64,000 nt of DNA from Romanomermis culicivorax. Its lineage: Eukaryota; Nematoda; Enoplea; Mermithida; Mermithidae. The stretch spans positions 62,001-126,000 of the forward strand of contig CAWUHX010000367.1 in assembly GCA_963922205.1 (NCBI GenBank). Reading direction: 5' to 3'. The stretch's first letter is position 1. Each line of letters begins with the position of its first letter. Both the position numbers and the translations under genes were made by a program. Shown one piece after another: positions 12,271-22,903 of this stretch. The notes under the pieces are model-generated. The model made no database searches. It was not told where the DNA came from and worked only from the letters and a program-made list of their open reading frames with translations.

Positions 12271-12476
12271 TAGTCTATTTTTCTTGAAATCGTGTAAATA
12301 AGCAATTAGTATTCCATATTTTTATCATGTCAAGAATCATATGTCGCATTGTGACTGTGAATTTGTCATCCTACTCAACTAACTCTCAATTTTTTGAGTA
12401 AAAAGTCCTACAGTAGCAGTACAGCATTGTGTAAACGACATTTGTCATTCTCAATCATTTTGTAAAAAACAGACTA
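12271..12476. mobile_element. TA MITE (TAGTCTGTTTTT family), 206 bp copy
   Basis: Left end tagtctatttttcttgaaat follows TA; right end cattttgtaaaaaacagacta precedes TG. It is a member of the family defined at 62062-62306. It sits immediately after the end of E1. Confidence 0.7.
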
Positions 12477-12996
12477 TGGTTGAATTATCAACGTGTCACC
12501 AAGTGATTTGTCAGTGACTTCTTTCAGTAAATTCTAAATTTGACAGATAGAATCTTAGAAGGGCCAATTGATCTTCTTGTCGTAATTAATCTTGAAACGC
12601 GTGTTAGATTTTTCGAGTATAACCTGATTTTTTTGTTGCCATCCTGAATATTGCGATGCAAAACTGGATTTATGCAGTGTGATTTTTTATTATTCATCAT
12701 GTGTTTCGCGTTTTTTGCAGTTTTTTCCATAATTTCGGCTTTCCCGTTGTTGTGAAGAAATTCAGCGGTTTTTCTACAGTATAAACAGTTTCACTCGTGA
12801 AAATTGTGTGCCAGATTGAACCTACTTTTTTGGTTGTCGCTTCATGTATCATTTCGAAGTAAATTGGCTATAATGTTGCACCAGATTCCGTATTACACCC
12901 AAAGAAAATTTAAAACTATAATCGCGTTTATTCTCCGCTAACTAATTCGCATACTACTTTTTATCGCAATCCATATCCGACAAACGTAACGTTAAA

Positions 12997-14907
12997 ATGT
13001 ATTTGGCCGCACGGATTTCCGCTGGCGATTTTAGAGCCGGCGCCGCCTTAATGGACTCCATTTCGCCGCGCTCGCCCCCGACTTTTGTAGCTTCGGCAGC
13101 TTTTTTTGGCGGCGGCATTTTTCTAATTTTGGCCATTTCGCTCATTTTCTTCTTTTCGGCTATTATCCAATGCACGGGCGGCAAAAAAGAAGCGGCGCCG
13201 CCAAAAGTGACGACCAAAGCCGTGACGACAAAAAAAATAGTCGCCGCTGTAAAATCCGTAACGCCGACGCCGCTGGTCGCCGCCCACAATGCGCCTACGC
13301 CGGCGTCGTCGGCCCCGGTGCCTGCAGCTGTCGAGCACCAAGTTCCGACAGGCGCCGATCATCAAGCTGTGCAGCCGGCCGACGAAGGCCATTCAGGTTT
13401 GCTCATTGAAGTTTCAATTTTATAGTACTACTGTATACTTGGAGAAGTCCTGATGATTACGACTTGATAAATTTCGTGAGCATTTCATGTGGAAGTGTAG
13501 TCAGCCCATCGCAACTGCAAATAATACGGTGGTTTCGTGGAAACACATCGTACTAGTTTTAATAAAGTATTTCACAAAAACCGCAGCTTTGCCTATTTCC
13601 AATCCCATTTACCCTAAAGGCCCTGTCATACTTCACCGCGCGGTACCGCGCGGCGCCGGTTGTTCTATTCATACTAAAAAGCGGCGCCGCGCGGTACCGC
13701 CTTTGAAGTATGAATAGGTTTTTGTAATTTTTGCGGCGCCGCGCGGCGCCCCATCAGGTTTCAAATAAACCAATACACATTTTTTGAGAAGAGCAAAATC
13801 TAAAAGTAAAAAAGCGGCGCCGCGCGGTCGCGCCGTACCGCGCGGCGCCGCCTGTTAGTATGAATAGGACAACCGGTGCCGCGCGGTGAAGTATGACACT
13901 GTTATTACAGCTCCTTCAGTTTCCGGTATAACTCATCGATGAAACGACGCCGTAAAAAATGTACCGCCCCAAAAGAAGCTTACACAACGGATTTGCTTTA
14001 GGATTTTTTTTACTAAAAAATAGTACGGGTTATTCGGATAGGCTCACAGGTTTCCAGGCTTATGCGACATGGGACTTGGCAGGAAATAGTAGAAATATTA
14101 AATACTATTTGCGTACCGCTTTTAGTATTTCCAAGTATTTCGAGAAAAATCTGGGCGTATTATTAATTTTCCATGCTTTTCATTTTTCAAGTCTCGCGAA
14201 TTCAGAACTTATGGCATGAAAGCGTTTTTTTATCTTCACTCCGTATGTTATAGACAATAAAAAATGCAACTTGCATGTCGTGCTTGACTACTATGATCTG
14301 TTGTACGTGTATATTTGCAAGTTTTTTAATCCTGACGTCAGCTACATGAGAAAGGTAATTTTACTTTCATTTATTAGTAGCAGATTCGGTATCGTTTACA
14401 ACACTTTTCCCAGGAACGAGCAGCAAAAATACATCGGACGATCATGGTGGACGCCCCAAGCAAACGCCGCCGGAAATGGCGCCGACGGCCGACTCAACGC
14501 CGCCACCGGCCGCAGCGCCTCTACCGTCTCAACAACCTCACGTCGCCGTCAATAACGTCGAACCTAAATCACCGGCCCAAGCGGTGCCGACAACTTTTTC
14601 GAGCGTATTCCCTTCGTCTATAGTAAGCGGGATTTTTGGAGTCGATTTTTTTGATTTTCGGATGCGTCTTAAGTAACGCTTTGTTGAACAGAAACCGTCT
14701 TAGTAACTCTTCTGCGAGATATGTTTTGTAAATTTATATTCAGAAAGTTTCACCTTACTGTAGATATTTTACCTTCTATCGCAGGCGCCTACAAGGAAAT
14801 CTGGTTTTTCACGATCTACGGTTACTGTAGAATCATTTCAGTTGGGTAAAAAATCCTCGATAAAAGACAAAACGACCGCCAACACGCCCCATGCGCCGAA
14901 AACTTGA
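12997..14907 (+). CDS. Single-pass membrane protein, Ala/Pro/Thr-rich, three exons, 243 residues
   Basis: Exons 12997-13396, 14414-14622 and 14785-14907 join in phase (400, 209 and 123 nt; 244 codons with TGA at 14905). Splice sites are canonical: CAG/GTTTGC donor, TTTCCCAG acceptor, ATA/GTAAGC donor, TATCGCAG acceptor. Residues about 33-59 are a hydrophobic helix (AAFFGGGIFLILAISLIFFF). It is followed by GGKKEAAPP, a long low-complexity Ala/Pro/Thr/Val tail, and a C-terminus with SGFSRSTVTVESFQLGKK. Probably a type III or signal-anchor membrane protein; function not recognised. Start chosen as the first ATG of the open frame. Codons are GC-rich, unlike the AT-rich surroundings. A TTAA-type MITE (13619-13905) sits in intron 1. 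Opposite-strand frames over exon 1 are shadows. Confidence 0.8.
13619..13905. mobile_element. Short GGCCCTGTCATACTTC MITE, GC-palindromic
   Basis: Starts ggccctgtcatacttcaccgcgcgg and ends ccgcgcggtgaagtatgaca, inverted. The interior is dominated by cggcgccgcgcggtaccgcg palindromes and carries the agagcaaaatctaaaagtaaaa string also seen at 5790-5815. It is an internally deleted relative of the elements at 3999-5853 and 20228-21437. The flanking TTAA is degenerate. Confidence 0.7.
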
Positions 14908-14948
14908 ATTTGACGATGATTAGCAAAAGAAAAAGTGATCGTTGTTTG

Positions 14949-16828
14949 CAGTGTTTTTTTTTTGTGCCAAAACATGGTTTTTGGCACAAAAAAATTTGGA
15001 ATGGCACAAAAAATTTTGGGCGTTTGTGCCAATTGGCACAAATTTTTTGACTAGTCGAATGCCGAATTTCTTTGATTTTTAGTCATTCTAGGTACTGAAA
15101 ACGGAAAATTTTCTCGGCGCTGCGCGCCGAGCTCACTGTTTTTTTTCCACATTTGCACTATAATGTGGAAAAAAAATCTGGAATGTGGAAAAAATTTTTG
15201 AGGTCTTTCCACAAATGTGGAAGAAAAATTTGGGGTTTTCATATTGAAAAGATGCATTTTGGTGCATTTTAGAAGGTCATAATCTCAAAATTTTCCGGCG
15301 CTTCGCGCCGGTAATAACTTTAATAATCATCATTATTCATTAAGTAGTTCAGGCGCGGCTTTTATCATGTCTACCTTCATTTATCACTTAATCTATAATA
15401 GTTTTCATCATCTTAAACGTAGTATCTCATGTTTTAATTGGTTATCTTCAACATTTTATCATAATATTTAAGGAAGATTCGCATTTTTTCCTTTTGAGAA
15501 AGATGAATACACGTCAAGTCTCTATGATTTATGATGCGATTATTTCTTTGCTAACGTAAAATCAATTCAAAAGCTTCTTGGAAATATCTTTCGGAAATTT
15601 ATATTCTTCTTACTCATATATTTTCGACCAAGTTCATGAGAGTTTACAAATAAAATACAGATTTTAAAATTTTTCAAGTAAAATTCTAGAAATTACGACT
15701 CTTGAACACTAAATTGGAATCTAATTCTTGAAATAAATGTTCGGAAAAATGATTTTCCAGCATCCTAGAATGTCAATATACCCAAAAAATTTTCCGGCGC
15801 TACGCGCCGGAAAGTACCATCTTTTTTGGGCTTTCACTTGTCATCAGAGAGGACTTGACCATTGATTTCTTGTGTAATTCAAGTCAATTATGCTCTTGGA
15901 TAGTTTGCTACAAAACTTGTTCAACAACGCTTGTAGATTAGGCTTTTAAGTCGAACATTTCAATTTTTCTCCAATTTTAATGAATTAACTTCTCTAAAAA
16001 CACCGGAAGGCTTGAAAAAGCTCAAAAACAGTGCGATAAAGCGTCTGTGAGCATTTTTAAGCCAAAAAACGGATTTTAAGACGAAAAAAAAATTTTTCCA
16101 CATGTGGAAAAAAAATTTGACCCCTTTCCACATTTGTGGAAAAAAGTTCGTGGAAAAAAAAACAGTGGCGCCGAGTCAATTACTCAAGTATAATATAAGT
16201 CAAGTATCAAGAATCCGGAAGGATTGTATTCGAATATTAGACTTGTATGATCGCAACAAACTTTGAGATTGTCAATGATTGTAAAATTAATTAGTTAACT
16301 TCCACTGTTCATTTAGTGTGATTGGAAACCGAAATTTTTATTTTTGGTGTTTGATTCCAACAGAAAAATTGACCTTGTTGGCACAATTTTTCAACCAAAA
16401 ATTTACGCGACGTGACTTCCGCTCTAGCTTTTTTCAGGAGAAATCATCGTCGACATCCTTAATTTATTTACATCGGTGTTAAGAAGAAATCCGTAGCCGA
16501 AAATTAAAGAAAAATATAAAATGCCTGAAAAATTGTATGAAAATATCTGAGTTCTCGCAGCATCTGATTTCTTTCCGAATCGTATAGACTGTTATCTTCA
16601 TTAGTTATTCTTATCGCACTGACGTGCTTAAGATAAAATAGAGTTGGCACGATTTTTTTGCAAATTAATGCGGCAAAAGTAACCTTTAGTTATGTTTTTA
16701 TCAAACTTTTTAAAAGTTTTCAGCATGTTTTTAGGCTGGAAAAAATTTTTTGTGCCATTGGCACAAATTTTTTTGGCTCTTTGTGCCAATTGGCACAAAT
16801 GTCCGTGCACAAAAAAAAAAACGCTGCT
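14949..16828. mobile_element. TGGCAC-word hAT-like element, split by a nested 1033 bp element
   Basis: Left end (cagtgtttttttttttgtgcc) and right end (gtgcacaaaaaaaaaaacgctg) are inverted. Between the T-run and the interior the word GTGCCA/TGGCAC is repeated, including the palindrome TTTGTGCCAATTGGCACAAA at both ends (about 15026 and 16780). It carries the subfamily hairpin ctcggcgctgcgcgccgag. The 1033 bp TTCCAC-word element sits directly beside that hairpin. Non-coding. Exact ends and target duplication not resolved. Confidence 0.65.
15134..16166 (+). mobile_element. 1033 bp TTCCAC-word hAT-like element, copy 1
   Basis: Termini CACTGTTTTTTTTCCAC and GTGGAAAAAAAAACAGTG. An inverted copy of exactly the same length, 1033 bp, lies at 50437-51469. 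It has repeated TTCCAC/GTGGAA words, two hairpins (15295-15311 and 15794-15810) and no ORF. Flanks share GCGCCGAG (15124-15131 and 16167-16174), but 2 bp separate the left one from the terminus, so the duplication is imperfect. It is inserted within the TGGCAC element. Confidence 0.8.
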
Positions 16829-16829
16829 A

Positions 16830-17440
16830 TTTTATTTTATATACACTGTAGATACACGGCATACTATATGCTCGTATTTGTGAAGAAAAGCTTGTCGATT
16901 GTTTCGTCTTACCTTTTGTGATTCATTACTGAGCCCTTCTTTCAGAATAAAATTGGAATATAAAAATGGAATCGGAATAAATAAAAAATGAATTATTGGA
17001 ATATTCGTATTTTGGGAATAATTTGTTTTTGTTTCATTGCTTCAGTGCAAAACTTTATTGGGCCGTAAAGGGCCCATGTAGAAACAAACACGCCGATCTT
17101 GGAACATCTCAAGCCTAACACTTTTCACTAGATCACTACGTAAATTGATAGTACTAAAAATAAAGTCGAAATCAGATTCGGGATGGTATCTGAAAAAGGG
17201 GTTAGATTCTGATCTTGAGCTTCAGACGTTTTATAAAATCTATACTCGTATTCGTAAATCTATTTGATTGCAAGTAAATAGCTTAACTTCGTATCAGTGT
17301 ATACGATCAAGTACTCTCACGGGTAGGGTCTCAAAGTCTGGAATCACACACGCGCTATACTGCATTCGATTGCACGGCAGTCACCTGAATAAAGTTACGA
17401 TGACCATTTTTCCCATAGGACTTCTGTTCACTGAAATTTG
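16830..17440. other. Non-coding, nothing recognised
   Basis: AT-rich unique sequence with short low-complexity runs; no splice-bounded frame and no clear repeat ends. Confidence 0.4.
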
Positions 17441-17442
17441 CA

Positions 17443-17680
17443 CAAACTTGCCTTTTCCGACGGAATGGAACGGAATGCGATCGACGGAACGAAGTCGAAC
17501 GAAAGGGGAATTTTCGTCCCGTCCAGTTTGGTTAGAAGTTACCGTCGGTCGTTTTCCGCAAAACTGCAGTTTTCCTTTCCGGCCAAAAGTGGATTTTCAG
17601 GCTGAACGTTTCAAGCTGTTGACGATCCGTCCCGTTCCGTTCCATTATTCCATCGGAAAAGGCAAGTATAAACGAGTCTT
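17443..17680. mobile_element. Fold-back MITE with ggaatggaacgga arms
   Basis: acttgccttttccgacggaa near 17448 is inverted at 17640-17665 (ttccattattccatcggaaaaggcaag), and GGAACGGA-like words recur inside. The right end continues gtataaacgagtc then TTAA, resembling the TTAA families, but the left end is degraded. A 168-codon frame through it (17268-17774) has no gene-like features. Confidence 0.5.
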
Positions 17681-17689
17681 TAAAGACGA

Positions 17690-19515
17690 ACGCCGCGTCT
17701 TATGGACATTATTTCAGTTTTCACACCTGTCTAGTTCTAGTTTCAGGTATCTTTCAAATTTTCCCCATTGCTGAGATTGGGTTTAGGTGAACTTATTACT
17801 GTAGGTCTCATTTCCGCAAGCTTTAGTGTTAGTATGACCTATGAACCAAACAGATTGGTGTAACATTACTCGCGCACCTATTGGATATCGAATGCATTAT
17901 AACGTGCAAATATTTAGAATTTACAAAAGAAGACCTTCCCTCGTCCGTATAATGCTGACCGTGACTTAATCCGTGCCCTCATGAGTAGTCTTGAAAAATT
18001 CCCTACCACAAATCAAATTGATATAATCTTGGTTATGGGCATCGCATCCATGAAACATATCTATTTCGGATCCATTGAACACCCTAGTAAACAGTTCACA
18101 AGATTCCGTATAAAACTGGTATCAGGCGTATTTGTTCTTCAATGATATAGTGAATCGGAAACAAATTGTTTGAATATCAATCCTCAGCTTGATCTTGAAT
18201 ACCAATTCATTAAAAAATCAGACACTTGAACTACAAAGGAAAGTTGGATCTTATGAATCAGAGCTAAGCAAATTATGTAAAAATAAGTCACCTGAAAACG
18301 TTTCCGAAATTTGAGAATTCTATAGCGTTTTTGATCTTAATTTGATTAGAACGATAGGCATGGTATTTCGATCCAGGTGACTATGATAGTCTATAAAGTA
18401 TAACAGATCTGAAATCTATCTGAGTAGGAACTTTGATTTTTCAATCTAAATTCGGATCGATTTTCATGCTATGGTTTTGATATGTAGAGTGTGAGAGTCG
18501 ATCAGGATTCGGAGCCCACTGAGTGCGCTGCTCTACACTTAGAGGATATAATTGGGCCGACCGGAGGAGAAGGGCACCTGTCGTAAAAACGAAAAACTAC
18601 TCCAGGAAATAATCGTCTAGATTACGGCTACCTACTACTACTGCAGATGCTTACGTCAGGGCTTTACTGCTATGCAGAGAACACGGCGAGGTAATAAACA
18701 ATACAATATGTTTCGACGGTTGTTTTTCTAAGTTTAGCCGGAATCTGATAACATCGCGGCCACACACACTGGCAAAGCACGCATACACTCAGGAGACGGA
18801 ACGGAGCGTCCACAAAAGAACGCAAACAAAATTGACGACAGAAAAACCAGACTGGATGAGGAACACGGAATATTACGCCCAAAAATTATGAAACTGTGAC
18901 TTACAACTACAAAATGATTTACGTAGGGAAATAAGAGAACGAGATTTATTTACTTTTGTCGCAAACAGATAGAAAAGTGGAGAATGAAGAAAAAGGTAGA
19001 ATAGAAAAAGAAAAAGGTTCCTATGCACGGGTTTAGGGGGTTTGAGGTCACTGGTCGTGTGCTTCAGGCAGCATCACTAACGATGTTCATTCACGTGATT
19101 TACAGGAGCAAAAAAAGTAATTTTGTATTGCGAAAATTTTTGCTGCGTCCGGCTGTGCAGCTGTGCAAAACAAAATCGGTTGGTATCTTAGTGCTGTTAC
19201 CTAGGAGGAGAATGATGTGCCATGGAAGATGCTAGAACTTTCAAAACAATGTGAAACTGTGCAAATTTTCAGTCTCGGATAAATATTTGAAGTGGAAGAC
19301 GAATACTGGCAGTTTCAGTTGTGCGAAATTTTATAGATTTTTGTCGTGATTGAAGTTTTTCTTCATATTATCTTGTCATAGAAATAATTGTTTTACTGTT
19401 AGTGTGACATTCGAAAATTATGCTATATGACTAAAAAGTTTTCACAAGAGCAACTGCATATCCTAAGATTTCTTGATATTGATTTTGATTCCACGAAAAG
19501 AGTTTTAACTGTAGC
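17690..19515. other. Long stretch without a recognised gene
   Basis: Mostly AT-rich, with a GC-richer patch at 18480-18860. No start, splice-bounded frame or inverted terminal repeat was convincing. Confidence 0.4.
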
Positions 19516-19519
19516 CTAT

Positions 19520-19950
19520 TTTTTTAAATTTATGAGGGCACACTTGTATCCATTTTCCTATAGCCGGAAAGGCAGGCTTTAGGAGACTATGCGGTCATGT
19601 AAGGGCTCACCTTATATGAGAGACGCTCTTTGAGTGGTTTTGCCACCTAGTGCAAGCCACATTCAACAGATTAGCCTCTGTCTGACAAAGCAAAATTTGT
19701 TCGGCTACCTAACCATTAGTGATATAGGCCAACCTTCTCATTCGCCGCATACCACCAGGATGCTAACTGAGCTGAGTGGAACCTGGCGAGAAGCATTCCA
19801 AGCTTGTCTACTCAATTTATCTACACCAAAAGGATGATAGGCTGTGTCTACCTAGGCCAGCTAACCAGAAAAATCTGAGTCACACCCGAGATCGAACCTA
19901 GTTCCTGAGAATAGTTGTTGGAGGTGATAACCACTGGTCCGAGACAGTCT
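19520..19950 (-). repeat. tRNA-derived SINE
   Basis: Read on the minus strand, the head has an RNA polymerase III A-box-like GTGGTTATCACC (complement of 19923-19933) and a B box GGTTCGATCTC (complement of 19888-19898). Their separation is close to that in tRNAs. An unrelated body of about 350 bp follows and ends in an A-rich segment (cataaatttaaaaaaa). The head cannot fold as a full tRNA by inspection. End points are approximate, and no target duplication was fixed. Confidence 0.65.
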
Positions 19951-20227
19951 GTTGTCTGTTTTGACATTTACGAGAATTGAGGTGAAAATTTTCTAGATCA
20001 AGAATAAAAAAATGGTGAAGAAAATTCCTATGGAAAAACTGAAAAAAACTTGAGACAAGTCAGAAAAAATGAGAGAAAAAGCAGTAATTTCATTATTTAG
20101 CACAAATGACAATTTTTCATTGGTCTTTATTTGTATAAACACTAATGCATCGCTGAAGATCTTTCGAAAAATGATGCACTCGAGGGGAAGAATTTTTTTC
20201 GCTTGAAAACGAAAAAATTTGAAGCCT

Positions 20228-21437
20228 TCCCCTGAAGCCGGCGCCGGCCGGTGCCGGCTGGGAAGTATGAATAGATTTTTCTAATTTCTTCGGCGCCGCG
20301 CGGCGCCGCGCGTTACCACTTTCAAAGTTCAACTCAAACGAAATTTTCGAACAACTTCTGTGTTATAAAGCTGTAATATATTGTTGCTATGACATATTGA
20401 TGCATACTATAACATCTGTATATGCACTTCAATCACATTTTTTTACATGAATTGTGAATAATGACACTTTTCAAGTATAATTTTATCATGCCTCTTAGTA
20501 ATGCATGCACAACATAGAAATTCTGTTGGGAGTCAGCCAGTACAAGCAGCATGTTTTTTCAACATCCAAGCGGCATGTTTTTCAACCTATATTAGCCAAA
20601 TATGTGAAATTATTTGCTTGGATATCATTTTTTTAAAGTTTTAACGCTACTTCTTTGAATCAAGCATGCTTCGTTTGGAGAGATCGTTCAACTATAATAT
20701 CATTTTCTTTCGTCATGACTTTCTCTTCTCTCTTGATCATTTTTTTCGATCGTCATCTTCTCAATCATTGCAGGGTGGTCAGATCTGCTAGGGGGGTCAA
20801 TAGCCCCAAAGCCCCCTCCACGTGCACGTATGCTACATTAGGAAAAAATTCATCCTACATTCTGAAAAATCCATGATTGACAAGTTTTGGCCATGCACTA
20901 AAAAATTTTCCAGTGAAGTTTTTCCTGTAGTTTTATCCCAGAGGTATTATTTGACGTTTTCAGAAATAGATTTTCAGGAGGACTGGAAATATGTATAGTT
21001 CACTTTTATAAAATGTTTTTAAATTTAAAATGGACAAAGAATGGACCGCGCTCAAAGTCGTTTACACAAACCGTTTGCTATAGGATTTTTGGCGTAAAAA
21101 AATCTTGAGGATGAGTTGAGCAGACTGTAAATTATAGAAATATAAAATGATACTTGCTATTCACTTTTTTATTCACAAGCATTTTCAGAAAAAGAGACTA
21201 TAGGTTCTTGTGATTTCAAAATGTACAATGGAGATATGAATGTGGAAAATTATTAATATGTAAGGTAGGTGTAAACACGTTTCCACGACTTGATATTGTC
21301 TTAGCAATAAGCCAAGTGTAATTAGCAGTTCCAAAAACAATAAAAAACAACAGTGTCTGCAAATTTTTCGCGAAAGTATTTATTCAGAAAAAAAACCGAC
21401 ACCGCGCGGCGCCACTCGGCGTTGTATGGCAGGGCCT
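20228..21437. mobile_element. GGCCC-type TTAA element, second long copy
   Basis: Collinear with 4040-4260 (cgaaattttcgaacaa..., gacacttttcaagt...). It ends with tgtatggcagggcct before TTAA (21438-21441). The left end is degraded into GC palindromes (gccggcgccggccggtgccgg). A copy of the 423 bp hAT MITE (about 20500-20835) is nested inside. Non-coding. Confidence 0.6.
20500..20835. mobile_element. hAT-like MITE, divergent copy of 6189-6611
   Basis: Shares gcacaacatagaaattctg, gtcagccag, the ttgcttgg...aagttttaacg block and the C-rich right end ccccctccacgtgcacgtatg. The 8-bp flanking duplication is no longer clear. Confidence 0.6.
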
Positions 21438-21685
21438 TTAAACGTTTTCTCATCCATTAGAGTAGGGTTCTCACATAGCCATATTGGATATGATGTCTAT
21501 CACTATACGGCAACACAGCTAAAATATACTAGTGGTTGGGACTCATGGCGTGGTAGACTTTTCTACTTTTTGCTGAGAGGCCTGAGTGACCTGAAAATCT
21601 AAAATCTACTGGCTATGGTTCTGCCAGTATTCTGCACTGAGGTCAATAGTCAGTTTGCATAAGAGCAAGCACCCTGCAAGAACAC

Positions 21686-22493
21686 GGGCAAGTTCACTGG
21701 GCCAGCGGGTTCATTTGGCTAGCATATTCACTTGGTCAGGGTTTTCAGTTGGCCAGCTCAGTCAGAGGGCCAGCCAATGACTTCATAATAGCCGGCGTGC
21801 TGTAGCATAACGTGACACAGACACAATGAGAACATACATACTTTACATGGCAGAACTCATAAATAAACGACAAAAAAGTAGAGATAGTCATAAACAAAAA
21901 GGCCATAGCAAAAAGATCAGCTTGTGATCTGAAAAAGGCATGATGAGTAAAAAATTTCGACTTCAACGACAGATGATAGAATTACAGTAAAAAAAAGATT
22001 CATGTTTCAGCATGGAGATTTACTTCGATCCCTAAGCTCACCGTTTAATTATTGGGATTTTCAATCAACTTTCTGTCATCATTCTGAATCAACTCGTAGA
22101 AGATGAACCAGCACTCGTTTCCAGCTCCGTCTTGAGCACTGAAATCATTCAAACGATGGTTAACTCTTGTTAAGCTTCGCAAAAAATTACTGTAAATCGT
22201 ATAGATGCTGCAGATTTAGAACGAGTTATTTAAAGTACCTCAAAACAGTCACTGCCTCCATATGACTAATCCCATATATACCTATTTCTTGATTTTTTAA
22301 GTGAATAAAATATATCTATCAAAATGTATTTATTTTTTCAACATATCTCAAACTGCATTTAATGCTATCATTATATCTTACATACAGTACACACACTGCG
22401 ATAAAATGTCTATGCTGGTCAAAATATATACGTATTGGCTGGCCATCTGACTATGCTGGCGAAGTGAACTCGCTGGCCAAGTGGCATTCAATC
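21686..22493. mobile_element. 808 bp TIR element with 9-bp direct repeat and an embedded terminal exon
   Basis: CAAGAACAC flanks both sides (21677-21685 and 22494-22502). The ends are inverted copies built around ggccagc words: gttcactgggccagcgggtt at left, aactcgctggccaagtgg at right. A 9-bp duplication suggests a Mutator-like class (inference). It contains the exon 22045-22138. Confidence 0.65.
22045..22138 (-). CDS. Candidate terminal exon inside a transposon
   Basis: On the minus strand GATTTCAG precedes an open segment of 31 codons ending TAA. It reads AQDGAGNECWFIFYELIQND and continues DRKLIENPNN. The other two frames have stops, and composition is coding-like. No upstream exon was seen. 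It may be a captured host-gene 3' end, or the last exon of a host gene that the element surrounds. Family not recognised. Confidence 0.5.
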
Positions 22494-22903
22494 CAAGAAC
22501 ACTTATCACAGCAAGCCATATAGTCTGAGATTTATGGGGGGTTCCTATGCCACACCTTTAAGTCCGTCAGTTAATGGGAAAAAGTAATTGTAATAAAATG
22601 TCTGTTCTGCCGTAGCTGACCACAACATAGCAACACTAAACAGCATATTAAGCTGGGCATTGCCTGAAACAGTGTTCCCAATGTCTCGTTGATTTTTTGT
22701 GTATAAATGTCACGAAATGATGTCTATTTGCAGAACCCTCATCTGCTACAAAGTGATGAAAAAACGTTGTTTATAGTATGTTTTTTATAAATTAAAAAGA
22801 AATTATAGAAAAATAACCGCCCTAAAGTCGTTTATGCAAACCTTTACACGCAATCTGACATATCATTTTAAATATGTCTTTCATATATAAGTAGTTATAT
22901 GGG

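Noticed and set aside
12524..12730. 68-codon minus-strand frame as a possible first exon of the channel gene
   Set aside because: No signal peptide and no match to the Cys-loop N-terminus; the link to the exon at 8016 cannot be shown.
12954..13392. Minus-strand open frames of 89-111 codons
   Set aside because: Shadows of the GC-rich plus-strand exon 12997-13396, whose phase and splice sites agree with two further exons.
17268..17774. 168-codon open frame, plus strand
   Set aside because: It crosses a fold-back MITE, has no domain, signal or splice logic, and its composition follows the ggaacgga repeats.
18480..18660. Possible tRNA-like segment (agagcagcgcactcagtggg on the minus strand)
   Set aside because: No acceptor stem or paired T arm with a proper B box could be drawn.
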